NCBI GenBank assembly: GCA_011049495.1
Contig: DSBF01000258.1
Location: forward strand, 1-8,137
Direction of reading: 5' to 3'
Length of the DNA: 8,137 nt
Source: Ignavibacteria bacterium
Lineage (GTDB): Bacteria; Bacteroidota; Ignavibacteria; Ignavibacteriales; Melioribacteraceae
Part shown: in pieces, positions 5,080 to 8,137 of the stretch
Layout of the letters: the number at the start of each line of letters is the position of its first letter
Numbering within the stretch: the first letter of the stretch is position 1
The notes under the pieces: generated by a model
What the model was told of the DNA's origin: nothing
Seen by the model: only the letters and a program-made list of their open reading frames with translations
The model's database searches: none
Program-made: the position numbers and the translations under genes

Positions 5080-7308
5080 ATGACAGATTACAAAATTATT
5101 TGGACAAAGATTGATGAAGCACCGGCTTTGGCTACTTATTGTTTTCTTCCTGTAGTAAAATCATTTACTAAAGGAACGGGAATAGAATTCGTGACAAAAG
5201 ATATTTCACTTGCCGGAAGAATTATTGCAAATTTTCCCGATAAACTTACCGAAGAACAGAAAATACCCGATTACTTAGATGAACTCGGCAAATTAGTCAA
5301 AACTCCCGATGCAAACATTATTAAACTTCCCAACATAAGTGCATCAATACCTCAGCTTCAAGCGGCAATAAAAGAATTACAGGAAAAAGGTTATGATATT
5401 CCTAACTACCCGGAAGAACCAAAGAACGATGAAGAAAAAGCATTGCAGAAAAGATTTGCAAAGGTACTCGGCTCGGCAGTAAACCCTGTACTTCGCGAAG
5501 GTAATTCCGACAGGAGACCGGCTGCAGCAGTTAAGGAATTTGCTAAAAAACATCCGCACAAAATGATGAGACCCTGGCCTGAATCAGGTTCAAAAGCACG
5601 TGTTGCGCATATGAATGAAAAAGATTTTTACGAAACGGAAAAATCCGTAACACTCAATGAACCTTGCGATGTGAAATTTGAATTCGTGGATAATAATGGT
5701 AAGACTGAAGTTCTAAAAGAAAAATTATCTCTGCTTGAAGGAGAGGTTTTAGATTCATCCGTTATGAATGTTGCGGCATTAAGAAAATTTTATGCAGAGC
5801 AAATTGAAGAAGCCAAAAAAGATGATGTACTTCTTTCACTTCACTTAAAAGCTACAATGATGAAAATTTCCGATCCGATTATGTTCGGGCATTGTGTTTC
5901 GGTTTACTTCAAAGATGCATTGGATAAACATGCAGAGATATTAAAATCCATCGGTGCAAATGTTAATAACGGTTTGGCGGATGTGCTTTCAAAATTGAAT
6001 AAACTTCCCGAAAAGAAAAGAACAGAAATTGAAGCCGACATCAACAAAGTATATGAATATCAACCTGCACTTGCTATGGTTGATTCAAGAAAAGGAATTA
6101 CAAACTTGCATAGACCGAATGATATTATCGTAGATGCATCAATGCCGAACATTGTACGCGACGGCGGAAAAATGTGGAATAAAAATGACGAACTTCAAGA
6201 TACAATTGCTATGGTACCCGATAGATGTTATGCAACTATGTATAGAGAAATTGTAGAAGACGCCAAGAAGAACGGACAGTTCGATCCCTCCACAATGGGT
6301 AGTGTGTCAAACGTCGGTTTGATGGCGAAGAAAGCAGAGGAATACGGTTCACACGACAAAACTTTTACCGCGCCTGCCGAAGGCACAATTCGAATCGTTA
6401 AAACTTCCGGTGAAAGCATACTCGAACAGAAAGTTGAAAAAGGCGATATTTTTAGAGCATGTCAAGCTAAAGACGATGCAATACGCGACTGGGTGAAACT
6501 TGCCGTGAACAGATCTAAAACCAGCGGTTCGCCGGCAGTTTTTTGGCTTGATGAAAATCGTGGTCACGATGCCGAGATCATCAAAAAAGTTAATGCTTAT
6601 TTACCCGAACACGATACAACCGGTTTGGATATAAAAATATTACCCCCCGTTGATGCAATGAAATTTACTTTGGAAAGAGTTCGTAAAGGATTGGATACGA
6701 TTTCGGTGACGGGTAACGTTCTTCGTGATTATCTTACCGACTTATTCCCGATATTAGAACTCGGCACAAGTGCACGGATGTTATCAATTATACCGTTGCT
6801 AAACGGCGGCGGATTGTTTGAAACCGGAGCAGGCGGATCGGCTCCTAAACATGTTCAGCAATTCTTAAAAGAAGGTCATATAAGATGGGATTCACTCGGT
6901 GAATACTGTGCTTTAGTTCCGTCACTCGAATTAGCATATGAGAAAACCGGAAACGAAAAAATTAAAATTATAGCAGCAGCTCTTGATAAGGCAGTCGGTA
7001 AATATTTGGAAAATCAAAAAACTCCCTCGCGTAAAGTAAACGAGATAGATAACAGGGGAAGTTCATTTTATCTTACTTTATATTGGGCGGAAGCATTAGC
7101 AGAGCAAAATGAAGATGAAGAAATTAAATCACGTTTTGAAAAAATAGCAAATGCTCTAAAGGAAAATGAAGAGAAAATAAATCAAGAACTTATTGCCGCA
7201 CAGGGTAAGCCGGTTGATATAGGCGGGTATTTTTCCCCGGATGAAAATTTAGCGGAAAAAGAAATGCGTCCAAGCAGTACATTTAACAATATTATAGATT
7301 CGATGTAA
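5080..7308 (+). CDS. icd: NADP-dependent isocitrate dehydrogenase, monomeric type
   Basis: A 742-residue cytoplasmic enzyme of the monomeric IDH family (EC 1.1.1.42), which oxidatively decarboxylates isocitrate to 2-oxoglutarate in the TCA cycle and makes NADPH. Length is typical of the family (about 740). Compared with the numbering I recall for the Azotobacter vinelandii enzyme, substrate residues Ser132, Asn135, Arg139 and Arg145 lie in GSAVNPVLREGNSDRR at identical positions. Then, with a constant offset of +2, come Lys257, Asp352, Tyr422, Arg549 and metal ligands Asp550 and Asp554, and NADP-site residues His591, Arg602 and Arg651. It should be active. ATG 5080 has AGGA (5068-5071) 8 bases upstream. 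It stands alone between a repeat-filled gap and a strong terminator at 7360, so it is probably monocistronic. It is unrelated in sequence to the homodimeric Icd type. Confidence 0.97.
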   Translation: MTDYKIIWTKIDEAPALATYCFLPVVKSFTKGTGIEFVTKDISLAGRIIANFPDKLTEEQKIPDYLDELGKLVKTPDANIIKLPNISASIPQLQAAIKELQEKGYDIPNYPEEPKNDEEKALQKRFAKVLGSAVNPVLREGNSDRRPAAAVKEFAKKHPHKMMRPWPESGSKARVAHMNEKDFYETEKSVTLNEPCDVKFEFVDNNGKTEVLKEKLSLLEGEVLDSSVMNVAALRKFYAEQIEEAKKDDVLLSLHLKATMMKISDPIMFGHCVSVYFKDALDKHAEILKSIGANVNNGLADVLSKLNKLPEKKRTEIEADINKVYEYQPALAMVDSRKGITNLHRPNDIIVDASMPNIVRDGGKMWNKNDELQDTIAMVPDRCYATMYREIVEDAKKNGQFDPSTMGSVSNVGLMAKKAEEYGSHDKTFTAPAEGTIRIVKTSGESILEQKVEKGDIFRACQAKDDAIRDWVKLAVNRSKTSGSPAVFWLDENRGHDAEIIKKVNAYLPEHDTTGLDIKILPPVDAMKFTLERVRKGLDTISVTGNVLRDYLTDLFPILELGTSARMLSIIPLLNGGGLFETGAGGSAPKHVQQFLKEGHIRWDSLGEYCALVPSLELAYEKTGNEKIKIIAAALDKAVGKYLENQKTPSRKVNEIDNRGSSFYLTLYWAEALAEQNEDEEIKSRFEKIANALKENEEKINQELIAAQGKPVDIGGYFSPDENLAEKEMRPSSTFNNIIDSM

Positions 7309-7359
7309 AAGGGCAACAGTCAAAATACAGAAGTCAGAATACAGAAATCGAAAGACAGT

Positions 7360-7392
7360 ATCCCGGTTCATTTTAGAGCCGGGATTTTTTTT
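7360..7392 (+). terminator. Rho-independent terminator after icd
   Basis: A 10-bp stem ATCCCGGTTC/GAGCCGGGAT (7360-7369 with 7376-7385, one G-T wobble) has a 6-base loop and is followed by eight Ts (7385-7392). It lies 51 bases after the icd stop on the same strand, so it should end that transcript. Confidence 0.88.
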
Positions 7393-7485
7393 ATTGAATG
7401 AGTTTAAATTTCTATCTATGATTTCCGCACAAAATAAAATAGGCTTCAAAAAATGGATTGATAAAATAAAAAATAGAAAAGCCAA

Positions 7486-7521
7486 GCCGCAAATGCGCTA
7501 ATTCATTCGCGAATTCGCGGC
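7486..7521. repeat. Imperfect palindrome, GCCGC family, copy 2
   Basis: The two 18-base halves (7486-7503 and 7504-7521) match at 14 of 18 positions after reverse complementing, with GCCGC at one end and GCGGC at the other. The arm sequence (GCCGCAAATGCGCTAATT) is clearly related to the arms at 4716-4731 and 4771-4786, so both belong to one dispersed family. A second arm-like piece, ATTCGCGAATTAA, follows at 7542-7554. Unlike copy 1 there is almost no loop. Confidence 0.7.
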
Positions 7522-7649
7522 AAAAGATTTTTTTTGCTTTTATTCGCGAATTAAGTCTTCAGCCCTAACTTACCCACCGTCCTGTCCTCCGTAACTTTAG
7601 TGTAGGAAGAAACTTCAACGAATGCGGGAGTCAGAAATCAAAAGTCAGA

Positions 7650-7683
7650 ATCCCGGTTCATTGTACAGCCGGGATTTTTTTTT
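7650..7683 (+). terminator. Second terminator-like hairpin, near copy of the icd terminator
   Basis: A 9-bp stem (7650-7658 with 7667-7675, one wobble) is followed by nine Ts (7675-7683). Over the 26-base hairpin it differs from 7360-7385 at only two positions, and both copies are preceded by AGTCAGAA-type repeats. No gene ends just upstream, so it is either a duplicated back-up terminator or a dispersed repeat that happens to look like one. Confidence 0.65.
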
Positions 7684-7787
7684 ATCATTAAAGAAGATTA
7701 AATATCTGTTAATAAATATCTTGCTAAAAATGATTGAATGGTTTATTTTAATTAACAATTACAAACTATTAAAGTTGCAGTAATCAC

Positions 7788-8137
7788 TTGAAAAAAATTA
7801 CAAGTACTTTTAATAGCAAACCGAAGCTGCTTGACCAAGTAAAGCTAAAATTACAATCCGAACGCTACAGCAAAAAAACAATAGAAGCATATACTAAATG
7901 GATACGCGAGTTCATCTTGTTTGATAGAGAAGTTCATCCGAAAGAAAGATCAAAAAAGCAAATTGAAAATTATCTATCACATTTAGCAATTGAACGCAAA
8001 GTTTCAGCATCAACACAAAACCAAGCGCTGGCTGCACTTTTATTCTTATATCGTAAAGTTTTAAAAACAGAATTCGGATGGCTTGATGAAGTTGTTAAAG
8101 CCAAATATAGTAAACGAATTCCGGTTGTATTTACAAA
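7788..8137 (+). CDS. intI: Integron-integrase-like tyrosine recombinase, N-terminal part, cut by window edge
   Basis: The visible 116 residues form the SAM-like core-binding domain of a tyrosine recombinase. The order of conserved positions follows integron integrases such as IntI1: LLDQVKLKLQSERYSKKTIEAY (14-35, here split across the motif), W38, R40, F42, HP at 50-51, LA at 66-67, then VSASTQNQALAALLFLY (72-88), VL at 91-92 and a final IPVVFT (111-116). The catalytic Arg-His-Arg-Tyr part and the IntI-specific insertion lie beyond the window. An in-frame stop at 7770-7772 and the absence of any in-frame ATG or GTG leave TTG 7788 as the only ordinary start, without a clear Shine-Dalgarno sequence. 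IntI enzymes join gene cassettes at attI by recombining attC sites. A XerC/D-like or phage-type integrase is the alternative, less likely from the 72-88 motif. Confidence 0.82.
   Translation, partial: MKKITSTFNSKPKLLDQVKLKLQSERYSKKTIEAYTKWIREFILFDREVHPKERSKKQIENYLSHLAIERKVSASTQNQALAALLFLYRKVLKTEFGWLDEVVKAKYSKRIPVVFT

Larger units (their letters stand above)
7309..7787. other. 479-base gene-poor gap rich in hairpins, before the integrase
   Basis: No coding frame here is supported. In order it holds AGTCAGAAT-like short repeats (about 7316-7357), the icd terminator (7360-7392), a GCCGC palindrome (7486-7521), a stretch 7571-7620 with no recognised feature, a second set of AGTCAGAA repeats (7629-7649), a second terminator-like hairpin (7650-7683) and an AT-rich integrase leader with a 9-base direct repeat TAAATATCT at 7699-7707 and 7713-7721. 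I looked for canonical integron attC core sites (RYYYAAC paired with GTTRRRY) and found no convincing pair. Confidence 0.6.

Noticed and set aside
7249..7485. Minus-strand open frame of 78 codons overlapping the icd 3' end and its terminator
   Set aside because: It would read through the terminator hairpin and the AGTCAGAA repeats and gives a low-complexity translation.
7360..7683. The two similar hairpins read as integron attC sites bounding a cassette
   Set aside because: They lack the RYYYAAC/GTTRRRY core sites, have long T-runs typical of terminators and perfect short stems rather than the bulged attC structure.
7689..7787. LexA/SOS box before the integrase
   Set aside because: A CTGT occurs at 7706-7709, but no ACAG follows at the right spacing.

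Overview
The window is AT-rich bacterial DNA. All six complete or partial chromosomal genes, and the partial recombinase at the right edge, lie on the + strand. Several starts have weak or no Shine-Dalgarno sequence. Gaps between transcription units are filled with imperfect palindromes, and isocitrate dehydrogenase is of the monomeric type. This style fits the Bacteroidota/Chlorobiota/Ignavibacteria side of the tree, but that placement is an inference from gene content and style, not from a marker gene.

Layout from left to right: (1) the end of a small lipoprotein gene whose signal peptide is cut by the window edge, followed 5 bases later by a CorC/HlyC-type CNNM-CBS membrane protein; (2) a TauE/SafE-family permease, then 19 bases later a single-domain rhodanese; (3) a 330-base gap with four tandem hairpin units, two of which carry the same 20-base insertion; (4) a three-domain metallo-beta-lactamase/rhodanese protein resembling persulfide dioxygenase-sulfurtransferase CstB; (5) a 389-base gap of imperfect palindromes; (6) monomeric NADP-dependent isocitrate dehydrogenase with every catalytic residue I could check; (7) a 479-base gap with a rho-independent terminator, a second near-identical terminator-like hairpin 290 bases further on, and a palindrome related to one in the previous gap; (8) the first 116 codons of a tyrosine recombinase whose N-terminal domain reads like an integron integrase (IntI).

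Functionally, the central block (permease, rhodanese, CstB-like enzyme) looks like a reactive-sulfur detoxification module. Persulfide would be oxidised to sulfite by the iron-dependent dioxygenase domain, sulfane sulfur handed between rhodanese domains to give thiosulfate, and the permease would export a sulfur oxyanion. It parallels the staphylococcal cst locus (tauE, cstA, cstB, sqr), but no sulfide:quinone reductase and no CstR-like regulator is visible here. Isocitrate dehydrogenase is ordinary central metabolism with its own terminator.

The least ordinary parts are the nested hairpin array between the rhodanese and cstB-like genes, and the integron-type integrase preceded by a gene-poor, hairpin-rich stretch without recognisable attC sites. 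I do not see convincing evidence for a wholly new multi-gene system in this window.
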